Shown here: piece after piece, positions 23,263-34,588 of the stretch
Layout: each line of letters begins with the position of its first letter
Position numbering within the stretch: the first letter of the stretch is position 1
Assembly: GCA_030052745.1 (NCBI GenBank)
Contig: JANBVO010000037.1
Span: forward strand, 62,001 to 126,000
Length of the DNA stretch: 64,000 bases
Direction of reading: 5' to 3'
Source: Pleurostoma richardsiae
Taxonomy: Eukaryota > Ascomycota > Sordariomycetes > Calosphaeriales > Pleurostomataceae
Program-made: the position numbers and the translations under genes
Notes under the pieces: generated by a model
The model's input: only the letters and a program-made list of their open reading frames with translations
Database searches by the model: none
What the model was told of the DNA's origin: nothing

Positions 23263-24490
23263 GACGACAGGCGGGCCTGGGCGGCGCCCCCCTCGCGGCC
23301 GTACCTGACGACGGGAGGGACCCCTTCGCAGTTCAACTGGCCAGAAGAGCTCCCAATGGTCTCGTAGCCTGCACAAGACCGGTCGTGTCTGGCTCCGGCT
23401 AAAGTGGACCGCACCGGCGACTAGGGGACGCCAGCGAATGAGGCACAGGAATGAGCGCCGTGGAACAGGCGCATTCCATCTCCAAGACCAATCGACCGCC
23501 CTCCGGCAACACCACAACAACACCACACCCCAGGCAAAAGCACGAGCGAATCGGAGCGGGGATCTCGATGGAGCGTCGTGCCAAGAGAGCTGGGGAAAGT
23601 GCGGGACAGGCGGTCAAGGGAGGCAAAGCGGGAAGCACGTGAGGCGGGGCCGGAGATGTCGCGATGGAGATGGAGCTGCTCAATCTCGGCGCGTGATGGC
23701 TAGGCAAGCCTCGACTCCATTTTGATTTTGGCTTTCTGATAGAGCACGCATCCACATTTCAGCCTTCCTTCTCGCATGGAATGCTTTCGTCTTGGCTGTA
23801 TCGCTGTCCGCCAGCTGCCTACCAGCTTTGTTGCACTTCGCGGCAGCTGTCAGGCACAGAGAGTGGATGCCGGACAAATGTAGATCCGGGGGGTCCCAGG
23901 GGCCTGGGCACCTGTCGAGGTGCACAGGGCTAAGCTGCATACGTGCTAGCGCAATGCCGCATGCGGGCTAGACACACAAACCCTGCTCGGTATCTTCGGA
24001 AAGCGGGGCATCGGGCAGAGGGACCACACCCTTTTCTCGCAGTCGCTCGGCACAGCCCTGAACGGACGACTCTTTCCATCCCATCAGTCAGCACCACACC
24101 AGCGCAGCAGCACCAGCGGAATCCTTTGCCGACAGATGATGTGACACCGCGCAGCTCACTCTCTCTTCCCCACCTCCTCGCTCCCCTCGCTCCCCCCTTA
24201 AAGGTATCTCGGGGGTCTGCTCGTTCCGCCGGAGGGGCAGCGCCGCGCACCGCGTTTTCGGATTTCCATCGGAATTGGGCGCAAGCCTTTCTCACCTGAC
24301 GCATCGCGAGATTTGACACCGCTTAGTACCGCATACGCTCCACTGTTTGCGGCTCTGCTGCTGTCGGCAAACACTCCTAACACGACCCACCGCCATCTGC
24401 ATCGGCGTCTGCTTTCGCCTTTGCCCTTGCCCTCGCCCGGGCTCGAACGACGGTGTTTGCTGCTGTCACTGTTGCTCGCCGCCCGGCGTC
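23263..24490. promoter_or_regulatory. Shared promoter of RdRP and Zn2Cys6 genes
   Basis: 1.2 kb between two divergent starts. GC-rich, without coding signal of its own. It contains pyrimidine-rich tracts near 24160-24200 and 24400-24440, upstream of the transcription factor start, as is common for fungal promoters. Confidence 0.45.
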
Positions 24491-27329
24491 ATGTCGACTC
24501 GGCCGTCCGCGGAAATGGCGGACCACCACGACGAGAGCCCGTCAAACCTGGACGAGCTGACTCCCGAGGAGGCGAGCCGCATCATTCACTCCCACCGCAA
24601 GGTCAGATACGGTACGTAGACCCCCAATTTCTCACCGCCGCCTCAATCTCGCACCCTCCATCCCGTCCGGGCCGAATGCCGAGCCTCTCACCGTCCCGGC
24701 TGCACATGAGCTGCGCGTCGCGGCGCGTATTGGGACGAATCACGGCTCATCATTGAGACAGGTACCGCCTGCTGGCCCTGCCGGCAACGCAAGGTGAAAT
24801 GCGACAACAAGCAGCCTTGTGAGAACTGTGTCAAGCGGGAACACCCCCAGCTGTGCTCGTACAAGCCGAACCGCTCCGGCAAGCACGGCAGTTCTATCGC
24901 CTCCGAAAGTGTCGTGGGCGGCAAAAAGCGCGCTCACTCCCCCGAGGAGGAGGACGGCCGTGAGCACAGTAACGAACCTAAGATTGAGCCTGCGATCCGT
25001 GCTTATAGTAAGTTTATGAAGTCTGCCTTGTGCCGCTCATGAGCTGCCTGTTAACACCATCAGCAGTCGACCCCGAGACGGAACAGGTCTCGAGGTATCT
25101 TGGTCAGAACAGCATACCAGCGCTGCTGCGGGAGAACAACGAGGCGCCGGAAGGTGTCGAAACCATTCGAGCTGACATGCGCTCAATCTTGGGGCTAGAC
25201 AACTCTGCCCCGTTCCCGCTCATGTCATCGAGACATCTCCAAAGGCTGACCTCCGACATCTCGGCGGAGCTCCCCTCCGACCGCGAGGTCATGAAGTAAG
25301 TGCATCAAGCGTCTCTCCAAGTCCCTCCTGCTTTCACCCTGGGACGCGCCTCTAATTCCCTGACGCCGCTTACCCCCTGCCCTTCATGTAGTCATGATAT
25401 GTTCCCCGATTCGCTGACCATGCTCAGACTGTTTCGGACGTACAAAGAGATTCCTCAGCTATTCTGGGGCTTTGTTGTCGATGTCGACGACCTCGAGTCG
25501 AAACTCATGATCTATTTAGAGGAACGCGCGAAGAATGCGTCTAGGAATGTCGCAAAAACCACCAAGCCTGTGTCGGCATCATGGCTAGCAATACTCTTTG
25601 CCGTGCTAGCTGTCGGCTCCCAGTACCACGACTCGCCCTATCATATTCGGACCAGAGATTCTCAGAAGTACATTCAGATATCCTTCCATTTCCTGCGGCT
25701 TGGGAACTTCTTATTGCGACCCAACTTCGACTCCATCCAAGCCCTTCTCATGACGAGCTTCGTGCTGTTGAATGATATGAAGGCCGAGGCGTCGTGGGCA
25801 TTACTCGGTTTAACGTGCCGATTAGCACAATCCCTCGGCCTGCACCGAACTCTTCCACTGGCCCCCAACGGCGACCCCGACGCGGCTAAGAAAGACATGG
25901 TACGGCGAAAGCTTTGGTAGGTAGCAACGTGTACCCCGTCCGCACTCGGTGCTAACTGTTCTAGGTGGTGCTGCGTTTGGCATGATACTTTGACATCTCT
26001 GTCTTTTGACCGGTACGTGGCTTCCTCTCCTTAACCCTCAGGGCGAGCTGACTGGTGATCAGTTCCCCTATGACGAATATCCCTTCTTGTCCCATTCCAG
26101 TCACGCCAGTCAGTGAAACTGAAGGCTGGAACTATCTCGAGTCGATGTACCACCTGTGTCATGTCATCTCTACACGCCTGAATCCCGACGCCATTGCTGC
26201 GGCAAGTTACACGCAAATACTCGACAACTGCCAAAGTGTGGAAATGATCCGCGAGAAGGTCCTTCCCAACCTTCGCACCAAGGAAGCGTGCAAAACCGCA
26301 ATGGATAGGTTACAGTACTTCGCAATTCGCCTCCACACCGCCTTCGTACTCTCCGTCTGCTGTCGGCCGGCTCTCAAGAGGGGTGACGATCATCTTGAAC
26401 CGTCTCAGCGCAGCTTTCTGGCCGACAAATGTAAGGAAAACCTGACCGAGACGGTGCGGATGTTCCTCGCTATGCATCAACTTTCTGTCATCCCAACGAG
26501 GTCGTGGGCGTTCACCTATCATGGACTGTCATCCGCCGTGCTGCTGGGCCTGCTCACTGAAACAAAGTCCGATCCCGAGGTACGGCAGCTCCAGGGCGAT
26601 CTTATTTCAGCTCTCTCTGCGACTGCCGCGAAGGATCAGGCATCACCTGCTCCATACATACACAGGACCGACAAAGATATTGAGCTGTCTGGTCCGCTTT
26701 CGAGAGCCCTGACGGCGCTGAAGAATATCTACGACCATGGCTCCATCGTCGGGACGGCCGCCATAAAAAAGGAGGGAGAAGGCAACCGTTCCGGGACCCG
26801 GACCCCCATGAACGTTGGGCAACTTGTTGGCCTTCCCGCACCGTCCGGACCGGATGCCCAGAAGTTCGGGAACGCATACCGCGAGAACGCGCGGCAAGGC
26901 TTAGATCCACACCAGAATGCAGCATTGGCCATGGCCGAGATGCAGAATGGCACCGGGCTACAGGAGTACCCTAGGTAAGTGGGCTTGCCCTCCCGCACCG
27001 TTCTGTGCACTGACGAGTCCTACAGTGGTGTCCCCTATGTTCCTCCCATCTCAGGCCAGCCGAACGTGCCGGTGCCCGACCTCTCCACGATGGATCCTTC
27101 CACGTACATAGAGCCTATGGACCTCTACGACTCAATATTTTGGGGTGGGTTGCCCCCAGCCCCTTTGCCGCCGATCTGGCCGGATAAGACCGGAATGGCC
27201 CCCTTGCTGACCGGTCCTCTTAAAATAGAATCGCCCGACCCCTGGAACACCGGCATGGACTCTATGAACTTCGACTTCCTGGCTCAGCCGCCTCCGGGAC
27301 AACCCCCGCAGCAGCAGTTCTACTTCTAA
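24491..27329 (+). CDS. Zn2Cys6 fungal-specific transcription factor
   Basis: Model join(24491..24611,24762..25007,25064..25295,25392..25916,25965..26012,26063..26974,27026..27329), 795 residues. The binuclear zinc cluster has Cys44, Cys47, Cys54, Cys60, Cys63 and Cys72 (CX2CX6CX5CX2CX8C) with the basic RQRKVK loop, followed by a KKR-type basic segment. Residues about 195-520 match the fungal_trans middle homology region: FPDSLTMLRLFRTYKEIPQL, SASWLAILFAVLAVGSQY, SIQALLMTSFVLLNDMKAEA, ASWALLGLTCRLAQSLGLHR and VRRKLWWCCVWHDT. The C-terminal 110 residues are Pro/Gly/Gln-rich, as in activation domains. All introns are 46-150 nt with GTACGT/GTAAGT/GTAGGT donors. Intron 2 ends in CAGCAG, so one residue may vary. 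Target genes are not inferable. Confidence 0.92.
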
Positions 27330-29640
27330 TCTCCCGGGTTGGTCCCGCTTTGAAGCCAACTCTTTTTTTCCCCCTCCTTGGGGGTTGCCAGTGATGAGAC
27401 GAGACGAGACGAGACGAGGCGCCATGACTGCTAGACAGGGAAGATACCTTCATTTTATCACGGGTGGCGCGCGCATAGATTGGGAACGGCGTTTACGGTC
27501 CTTGCGTTTCAAGTGCGGCAGGTGCACTCCATTGCGCGGTTTTTCGTGCTTCGGGAGCGGGGCGGCAGAGTTCTCGTTATGTGGAGCAAACCATATCCGG
27601 GCGCGGGCGGCCTTTTGATTTTCGGGATGTTGTCGAGATGCCCAAAAGTGCGATGCTAAAAGTTCGGTTCCGGGAGAGAGGAGGACAGATAGAGCTGATA
27701 ATATGATGACTCGTGTCACTTACCACTGCTCCTGCTTTCTATGCAGTGTTTCTATGCGGGAAGCTGGGGATGATCACGAGCCAAAGCGTCCGTCATCCTT
27801 CGACATCCCGAAGGCGACGATGTCTGGGCCGAGACGAATCCATCCACCGCTCTCATAACAGAGATGAAGCCGCAGTACCCACAGAAGACAACAGACATCG
27901 TGGGAGATATGTCTGACGACGACCATGCTCTCCCGATTACCTCGACGACCACTTCCAGGACGATACCAACCATCTGTCTCCCCCTTCTACTACCTATGCC
28001 TAAGCTGCAATCGGCTAGCACGCTCCCCCACTACAGAAGTGGGTGTGATCCATCCGCGGACGTAGCCGCATTTCTGGGGTTGGGGTTAGATAAACCTTCT
28101 TGGGACGACACGTCGCAGCCCCCAGACACGGGGGCAAAGGGAGAGAACCTGCCGCCATCTGCCGCGAGCTGATTGCCCGTCTTCTTAGACGGAGATGCCC
28201 TGAGGGTTAAATGCACGTCTTTCCCTCTTGACTCCTTTCCGAGCACCGGCGAAGAAGCTGTCATGGTGGATTTTCTGCTGCAGTTGCTCATCATCGATTA
28301 TCACGATCTTCGCCCGGGGGGTCCGGAGACGTGATGGACGTCTTTAGAGCTGCTAGCATGGCATGGCCAACGCGTGCCCTCCTCTTCCCTTCTGCTTTTG
28401 GTTCGCGTTGATTTCTTCCATATTTTGTCTGCCGGCGTGGTGGCGTCTCTCCTTCAGCGTCGTGCCACGACCTAGCAGCTTCCCAGTGCCAGGCCATTTC
28501 GTCTGTGGTGAGAGAGGCTTTTGCAGGCAGCAGGAAGCTCGCAGATGCACATGCTAAAAGAAGGACCTATCCGCTGTCTGTAACCTGGCCGGCCATGTAG
28601 AAGTGCCATGCCTTTCTCGGTAAATGTCTCCCAGCGCCATCTAGTCTTCTCATCATCCGACATGCGCATGGTGTCCAGCTCTTCAAGCGCGTGCGTCCAA
28701 GGATGCAGTGATCCTACTTGTCACTTGAACTATGATTCAACCTGCGAACTGCCTCTGATATGCGCTGTCGAAGCGGATGGAGAGGCAGGATAGTGCGATG
28801 AATAGATCACGAGACATTCAGGCAAAGGGGGTACACGCGCCTGTCCGTCATAGAATTCGCTCCTGCGACGACATACAAACAGAAGATGAAACGTGCCCGT
28901 GGTACATTCAAAATTGACCCCATGGCCGTAATCACCTTCCTGTCGAGTCTTTCCGCAACAAGTCCACCGCCGCCAAGGACCCCGAGAAGCCCGTCCAAAA
29001 GAAGGTCCTCGCAGATCCAGGGGCGGTAGACGACTCCATCGGTGTCATCCTAGCGACGCCGGCCACCAAAGCCAGGCCGCAGCCATCTGTATCCTCTCTT
29101 CCAACTCCAGTGAGAGGGTAGAGAGATGGGGTTGGCAAAGAAGCCCCCTATTCGGATATATCGACGCCTGGAGATGCTAGAAAGGGTTTCAGCAGCCCCT
29201 TTAGAGGGTACTGCAGTCAAGTTTGGCACCTTCCGACGAGATCTACCCATCCCTGGCCAATCCAGGGCGGCGAGTAGGAACGTAACTGGTAGTCACAGAA
29301 CTCCGAAAGCGGGCTAACCACAGCGACGGCATTTGTCTGCGTCGTACTGCATCGAGAGGTGGATTTTCCAGCTTTCAATATGTGGATGAGAAATCCAAGA
29401 TGACCGGCATAACTCGGGGTAACCACTCTCCCAGAAGCATACCTAGGTATGCTTCGCCATTACCGTGTATTATTCTAGGCCACTCTCAAGGAGCCCCGTT
29501 GTGTGAATCAACTTGAGTTGTATTAGGTGATATCTGGCACGCACCCAATCCCTAATCTATGGAGTGAAGGTCCAAAAGTAGCTATTCACAAGAAAGGAGC
29601 CATAAGGGCTAGGAAGCAGGCACCGACCGACCTCACCGCC
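27330..29640. other. 2.3-kb convergent gene-poor stretch
   Basis: Lies between the 3' ends of the Zn2Cys6 gene and the transporter gene. Several open frames of 60-100 codons exist on both strands, but none shows family resemblance or a splice-linked partner. A GAGAC microsatellite is near its left end. A non-coding transcript is possible but cannot be shown. Confidence 0.4.
27394..27419. repeat. GAGAC microsatellite
   Basis: Four perfect GAGAC copies at 27396-27415 with a degenerate flank, about 65 bp past the stop codon of the Zn2Cys6 gene and so probably in its 3' untranslated region. Confidence 0.9.
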
Positions 29641-31205
29641 TCAAGCCTCGCCAACCCCCTTCTCCACCTTCTCCGCCGGGGCTTCCGCCTCGTAGCCGGC
29701 CTCCTCCTCGGCAGCGGTGTGCTCCGTGACCGTCCACACAGTCGGCAACACCAGTACGAGAGAGCCAATCGAGAGGCCCCAGTTCATGGCCAGCTGGTGC
29801 ATCGCCGAGACCTTGAGCGCGTTGACCCGCCACGCCATCGCGCCGCCCGTCGCCTGAAACGTCTTGTACGCGCCGACGAGGACCGCCGCCCGCGCCGTCG
29901 AGTTGGACTCGGTGCCGATGAGCCAGTAGCAGAACCCCTGCCAGAGGGCGTCGTAGGCCCCGTAGAAGATGTACAGGAACATGGGCCCCGCCGAGATGGA
30001 GCCCTCGGTGTAGTCGACGTCCTGCTTGTGGCCGGCGGCGAGGCGCCTGTCCTGCCACTTCTGGAAGGCGTAGCCGCCGCCCCAGATGGCCATGCCGGTG
30101 ACGAAGAGCAGGACCCAGCCGACACGGGCGCGGGTGCCGCGCTTCAGGAAGGGCAGGTCGAGCACGACGCCGATGAGCAGGCCGCCGGCCATCTGGGCCA
30201 TCCAGTAGAGCGCGCCGTTGAGGGAGCGCGAGCGGATGTTGAAGGTCAGGCCGTTGACGTTGTTCTGCTGGTACGAGTAGAAGACGTTGGCGCAGAAGAA
30301 GAGCGGCAGCATGCAGGCCACGCGCCACTTGGCCACGGTGCGGAACGCGACGGCGATGGTGCCCCGGACGGAGCGCTTCTCGGTCTCGGTGGCGGCGTGC
30401 AGCTGGGCGAGGCGGATGCGCGAGGGGCTGCAGATGAAGACGCCCAGGACCCAACCGAAGAGCATGATGACCATGAGGGCGATGTAGGTCGAGTCGGAGA
30501 CGGTGCCGCTCTTGGAGTGGAAGTTGAGGCCGAAGGACGCCAGCGAGCCGATGCCACCACCCAGGTTGAAGATGATCCAGAAGACGGCAATGGCCCGCCC
30601 CTTCTGCGACTCGTCCACATACGTCGTCATGACGGCGCCCTGAACAATCCAGAGAAAGGAGGCGCCGATACCCAGGATGGCTCCGGACGCGATGACGAAG
30701 CTGCCGTTTTGATGATCTGCGGCATGTTGAGTGACACGATTTTCCATTCCAAGTATCCTGACTTACGGTTGAAGTTCAGCAAGCTCCCGCTGTACAGAGC
30801 ATAGGTCCATCCGCCGATCAGGAAGCATATCCGTGGACCGACCCAGGAGAAGATGGGACCGACGAAGAACAGAGCGGTGGCAGCAGTAGTCGAGAGCAGA
30901 GCTACAGTTGCATTGGCGGCGACAGTCGAGTCGACTTGTCCGGATCCGCCCAGACCACCGAGGGCATTGTACATCTAGACATTTTTTTGTTAGCTCTGAG
31001 CTCAGAGCAAAGTGTCTTGCTCTCGACGTACCCCTGGGAGACAGAAGCAGATGAAGCTTATGAGGAGGATCTGAGTCCAGGGGTGGGCATAGAAGGCGAC
31101 GATCTTCGACTTCGGTGCTGGTGCCGATTCACCGACGGATGCCGTGGTGGCGGCGGGAGTGTCCATCGCGGCAGTCTTCTCGGTATTCTCAGTCTCGGTG
31201 CCCAT
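29641..31205 (-). CDS. UNC-93-like / MFS membrane transporter
   Basis: Model complement(join(29641..30716,30767..30974,31032..31205)), 485 residues; introns of 50 and 57 nt. A membrane protein of the fungal UNC-93-like (formerly DUF895) branch of the major facilitator superfamily. The soluble N-terminus (about 40 residues, Thr/Ala-rich) is followed by about 11-12 predicted helices, for example ILLISFICFCLPG, GPIFSWVGPRICFLIGGW, IALMVIMLFGWVLGVFI, MLPLFFCANVFYSY, VLLFVTGMAIWGGGY and LAMNWGLSIGSLVLVLPTVW. Family landmarks are PGMYNALGGLGGSGQVD after the first intron, GASFLWIVQGAVMTTY, SQKGRAIAVFWIIFNLGGGIG, YSYQQNNVN and GAYKTFQATGGAMAWRVNA. The C-terminal tail is acidic. Substrate is unknown for the family. 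It is divergent from the MurQ-kinase fusion gene over a 596-bp promoter, so uptake of an amino sugar or muropeptide is a reasonable inference. Confidence 0.9.
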
Positions 31206-31801
31206 GTTGCGTAGTTATGACTTCTGCCGATTGCGGTTTGCGGTCGAGCAAGAGGTCACCTCAGGAAGAGAGGGCATCTCAGATATAACTTTATAGGCAT
31301 GCGAATGACGCTGATAGGCACACGGACAGTCTCCATCCCCAGGAGGTTATGGGGCCATGACAAAGAGATAACTAGCCGAGCGGAGATACAGTATGGAAGT
31401 TTGCATCCAGAGGACCCCGACGGATAACCCGACGCTGGCGGCGGAGTGGGACCAATGATACGTGACATTTGTGGTGGTGATCCCGCTGATAGCGCATCAT
31501 GGGGCCGAGTAGCGGCGGGTTTTCCGCTAGCGAGCTTCCAAGGCCGCGCTGGCGGCGCTGGACGATCGAGCTTGGAGGCTTTAACATCGAATAAAGGCTC
31601 GGGACCTGCATCGGTTCATCGCCCCGGAAAAGATAACAGGATGAAGAGCAAAAGACTATTGGACCATGATCGCGGTCTAAAGACGAACTGATAGGAACAT
31701 CACGGATACCGGCCAAGGTACGGCGAGTCCCCTTCCTCTCCTAACTCGCTCTCCTGCTGGCGCATCCCCCCTGACCTGATCTCCCTGCCAGGTCAGGAAA
31801 C
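31206..31801. promoter_or_regulatory. Bidirectional promoter with GATA-type motifs
   Basis: 596 bp between the divergent starts of the transporter and the MurQ-kinase fusion. HGATAR motifs, the binding core of AreA/NIT2-type GATA factors that act in nitrogen control, are readable on the + strand at 31312-31317, 31366-31371, 31487-31492, 31631-31636 and 31689-31694. About two would be expected by chance on both strands in this length. Their use is an inference. No TATA box is obvious. Confidence 0.45.
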
Positions 31802-33970
31802 ATGGCAACGGGTGAGGCTTATCTCGCCAGCCTGCAGACAGAGTCGCGAAATCCATCGAGCACCAACATCGACAGGGTCTCGACGAAAGAGCTCTGTCAG
31901 ATCATAAACGCCGAGGATGCCTCTATTGCCCAGGTAGTCGAGGGCTGCATCGATGCCATCAGCGGGGCCATCGATGCTCTAGCAGAGAAAGTCAGGCGCG
32001 GGGGTCGTGTTATCTACATCGGCGCCGGCACGAGTGGACGGTGAGTATCCCTCCGCAGCAGGCAGAGAAGCATGCTGACAGGGCTACAGGCTAGGCGTTC
32101 TGGATGCGTCAGAGATCCCTCCCACATACTCGGCACCCCCTGAACAATTTGTGGCACTCATCGCCGGCGGGGATGATGCGCTGCGCAACGCGAAGGAGGG
32201 GGCCGAGGATGACGAGGACGCAGCAGTCGACGACCTGCGCAAACTGGCGATGGACCCGGAGGTCGACTCGTTGATCGGAATAGCGTCATCTGGGAGGACA
32301 CCCTATGTCCTGGGCGGCCTGCGCTACGCAAAGTCACTGGGATGCACGACGGTGGGCATCGCCTGCGCTGAGCCGTCGGCCATGGCCAGCGAGGGCAACG
32401 TCGACTTCATGATCAGCGCTGTCACTGGGCCGGAAGTCGTGACCGGAAGCACAAGGATGAAGGCCGGGACAGCGACTAAGATGGTACTCAACATGATCAG
32501 CACCGGCGTGATGATCCGAGTTGGGAAGACATACGGGAACATGGTGAGTTGCGCGTCAAGGGCTGCTATATGAACGGCAACTTACCTTCATCACCAGATG
32601 GTCGACCTAAAAGCGACGAACATTAAACTGAAGCAACGTGCCAAGAATCTCCTGCGGCTGATTGGAGGCCCTCTATGTCCCGATTCCGATGAGGGTCTAG
32701 AAGCATTGCTCGAGGAGTGCGACGGAAGCGTCAAGCTCGCAGCAGCGAAGACTGTCCTGCAAAAGCCGGTTGCGGAAGTCAGGGAGCGACTTGCACATAG
32801 CGGAGGTGTTCTCGCTAACTTGATTCGAGATGCTGAGGTCTCGAGCCCCGCGACCGAAGAGCCTCCCAAGGTTGAGGATAGCGTTGTGTTGTGCATAGAC
32901 GCGGGAGGAAGCAGCTGCAAGGCAGTTATTCTGAGTCGCCAGGGGCAGATAGGACGCGGAGAGTCGGGTCCGTGTAACGTGTAAGTTACCTAACCTTCCC
33001 ATCGCATAACTTGTTCTGACAGGCGAAAAGATTGAGCGCCGGGGTCGAATCGGCAATGTCGACCATGTCTGTGGCCGTTCGGCAGGCTACAGAGTCCTTC
33101 CCGGCTTTGAGGGCGAAGAGCCTCGACCAACTGCCGATCTCCAAGGCTTGGGTTGCAATGGCGGGCTATGACCGACCGTCCATTGCCGGCAAGGTCGATG
33201 AAGCCGTCAGGAGGACGCTTGGTCTGCCTACAGAGGATGGCCTGCTGGCCACCAGCGACATCGATCTGCTTACCGCCGCGGTCGCGAGCCAATCACTGAT
33301 CGAATCTGCCATCGTCCTCGTCGCTGGCACAGGGTCCATTGCCATGAGTTATCAGCGACAGGGCAGCGGCTTCGTCCGCACTGGGAGGACTGGCGGATGG
33401 GGACACCTCCTGGGTGACGACGGCTCCGGCTACGGCCTTGGCCGCGAGGGTCTACGGGTTGCCCTGGAAGCTTGTGACAGGCGCAGGCTCCAGAAGCGAT
33501 CCAGAAAGTCATTATCACCGCTAAGCCCGCTGTCACAGGCCATCACAGACTTGCTTGCGACCTGGCATCCGGACTCCCAGGGCGACGACCTCCTGAGCAC
33601 CATCCTGATGCCAGATGCTGAAAAGCACAAAGGGGAGGACATGACCAGCGTGACCACGAAAAGAATAGCAGACGTCTCGAAGGTAGTGATGGCATGCAGC
33701 GAGGATGATCAGATAGCTAGATCTATCGTTGACAGGGGAGCACGGAGCCTTGTCCGGCTGGTCACCTCGTTGCTGAACGAGCAAGACATGGAACCGGCCG
33801 GCACGGCTCTAATCGTTGCGGGCGGTCTGATGCAGAACGAGACCTACCGCCAGACGGTACTCAAGAGCTTGCGTGCAGATGGGATCAACTTCAGCCTCGT
33901 TCAGCCTGTCGACCAGCAGGCAGTTGCCGGGGCCGAGTTCCTCATGCGGGATCTCTGCGGTCCGAAGTGA
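31802..33970 (+). CDS. MurQ (MurNAc-6-P etherase) - amino-sugar kinase fusion
   Basis: Model join(31802..32040,32090..32543,32598..32980,33031..33970), 671 residues; introns of 49, 54 and 50 nt. Residues 1 to about 305 are a MurQ/GCKR-type SIS protein: GAGTSGR at 74-80, LDASE with Glu88, and EGAEDD with Glu119. These match by motif and by a 31-residue spacing the two catalytic glutamates described for E. coli MurQ (Glu83, Glu114). The signature [18 protein letters not shown] and [12 protein letters not shown] are also present. Residues about 328-671 form a BadF/BcrA/NagK-type kinase: phosphate loop [38 protein letters not shown] and [13 protein letters not shown]. Known MurK enzymes of this family phosphorylate MurNAc and GlcNAc. 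Together the halves would convert MurNAc to MurNAc-6-P and then to GlcNAc-6-P plus D-lactate. A GlcNAc-kinase role alone remains possible. Confidence 0.93.
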
Positions 33971-34588
33971 CGCTGCGTACCTGGCTATAAGGGCATCACA
34001 GGCCGTTAATATCATGCATCAATGGATAGACAAAACGTTATATAGAACTAGATCAGCTCAAAAGACAATACAGATAGACCCGCTCGAACACGGCGACCCT
34101 CAACCTTCCTTCCTTGGCCAGGCAGGATCTTGCGCTGGAGAGCGGAGAACAAGACTACGGTTATCTGGGAGTTCTGCAGGCATCTTCTTCCGCAGGCAGA
34201 AGAAGAGCCTGTTTGAGCCCATGCTAGGCTATTAATAGGGATATAAGCCGCAAAAGCAGGACAGACGATGAACACCTCGACTGACATGAAGTTCTCAGCG
34301 AGATCAATGTCCCCATGTTTCTCTATGTTGGCTGAAGATAATCCAGAGCCCCACCAGCTGGCGGCCAGCTGGACAGCGACCATTGACCGCCCACTTTTCG
34401 TGCTGTTCATCCATCCACGTGACGTTTAGCACTCGCACGGACTACATGAGGAGAGTAGGGTTTGCAGCCCCAATTCCTCACGCCAGCTGATTTTCCCTTG
34501 GTGCGAGAGGAAAGCCGTACAACATTTTTGACGAGCAGACATCGCGACCGCCAACCCTCTCCCAGTCTCCTCATCGACAACCGCAACC
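33971..34588. other. Intergenic, promoter of eS7
   Basis: Between the MurQ-kinase fusion stop and the eS7 start, genes on the same strand. No coding signal. Short pyrimidine-rich tracts near 34539-34575 directly precede the eS7 start, as expected for ribosomal protein promoters. Confidence 0.45.

Noticed and set aside
27864-28172. 102-codon + strand frame
   Set aside because: Low complexity and unlike known proteins; no partner exon.
29527-30804. 425-codon open frame on the + strand
   Set aside because: It is the antisense shadow of the UNC-93-like transporter; its composition is Arg/Asp/Glu-rich without domain content.
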